Assembly (NCBI GenBank): GCA_027459565.1
Contig: DAIDIA010000051.1
Location: 1-6,770, forward strand
DNA: 6,770 nucleotides
Direction: 5' to 3'
Source: Acidimicrobiaceae bacterium
Lineage (GTDB): Bacteria > Actinomycetota > Acidimicrobiia > Acidimicrobiales > Bog-793
The notes beneath the pieces were generated by a model. It searched no databases, was not told the origin of the DNA, and worked only from the letters and a program-made list of their open reading frames with translations. The translations under genes and the position numbers were made by a program. Shown here in pieces: positions 6,712 through 6,770 of the stretch; the stretch's first letter is position 1, and each line of letters opens with the position of its first letter.

Positions 6712-6770
6712 ACCGCGCAACCGCGCCATATCGAATTACCGATTGCCGACCGCTAGCTCAGGAGTTGGTC
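6712..6770. other. Terminal non-coding stretch
   Basis: The 59 bases after the hydrolase stop hold a tandem CCGCGC (6714-6719 and 6722-6727) but no inverted repeat strong enough to call a terminator. The last bases resemble a tRNA D-arm only superficially. A GGAG close to the window end could precede a gene lying outside it, which cannot be tested here. Confidence 0.4.

Noticed and set aside
6740..6770. tRNA-like start (TAGCTCAG followed by GTTGGT) at the end of the window
   Set aside because: The first bases match a tRNA D-arm, but five bases separate the first G of the loop from the GG pair, too many for a normal D-loop. Only about 30 bases are visible, so no acceptor pairing can be checked.

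Overview
The window is chromosomal-looking, GC-rich DNA (roughly 60-63% G+C by eye) with four complete protein genes and no RNA genes, CRISPR arrays, insertion sequences or phage genes that I can see. The GC-strong third codon positions, Tat and Sec export signals, a possible leaderless promoter, and the family mix (soil-type PF04185 phosphoesterase, Arylsulfotran_2, amidase-signature enzyme, PF20091 hydrolase) suggest a free-living high-GC bacterium, most likely an actinobacterium such as Acidimicrobiia or Thermoleophilia. That placement is inference; other high-GC soil phyla are not excluded.

Layout, left to right. Bases 1-279 hold no supportable gene. A secreted PF04185 phosphoesterase (phospholipase C / acid phosphatase type) runs rightward at 280-1806. 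It converges on a leftward Tat-exported arylsulfotransferase-family beta-propeller protein (1882-3456), and the short gap between them carries a perfect 8-bp inverted repeat that may terminate both. Next on the same leftward strand is a 295-bp gap containing protein-like but start-less coding sequence (3545-3751). Beyond it lies a complete amidase-signature hydrolase (3752-5182) whose Lys-Ser-Ser triad has the same spacing as mammalian FAAH. A 236-bp divergent region (5183-5418) separates the amidase from a rightward alpha/beta hydrolase of the PF20091 type (5419-6711). The last 59 bases are non-coding as far as can be seen.

The amidase and the arylsulfotransferase-like gene could form one leftward unit, with the amidase promoter-proximal. 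The PF20091 hydrolase is divergent from them and may share their control region. Together the genes encode enzymes acting on phosphate esters, aryl sulfates, amides and probably esters, two of them exported. This fits a catabolic or nutrient-scavenging neighbourhood, but no substrate, transporter or regulator in the window ties them into a defined pathway. I found no convincing new biological system. The most useful items for a second look are the start-less coding stretch after the amidase, the possible leaderless amidase promoter, the His-to-Asn change in the phosphoesterase motif, and the strong excess of GATC.
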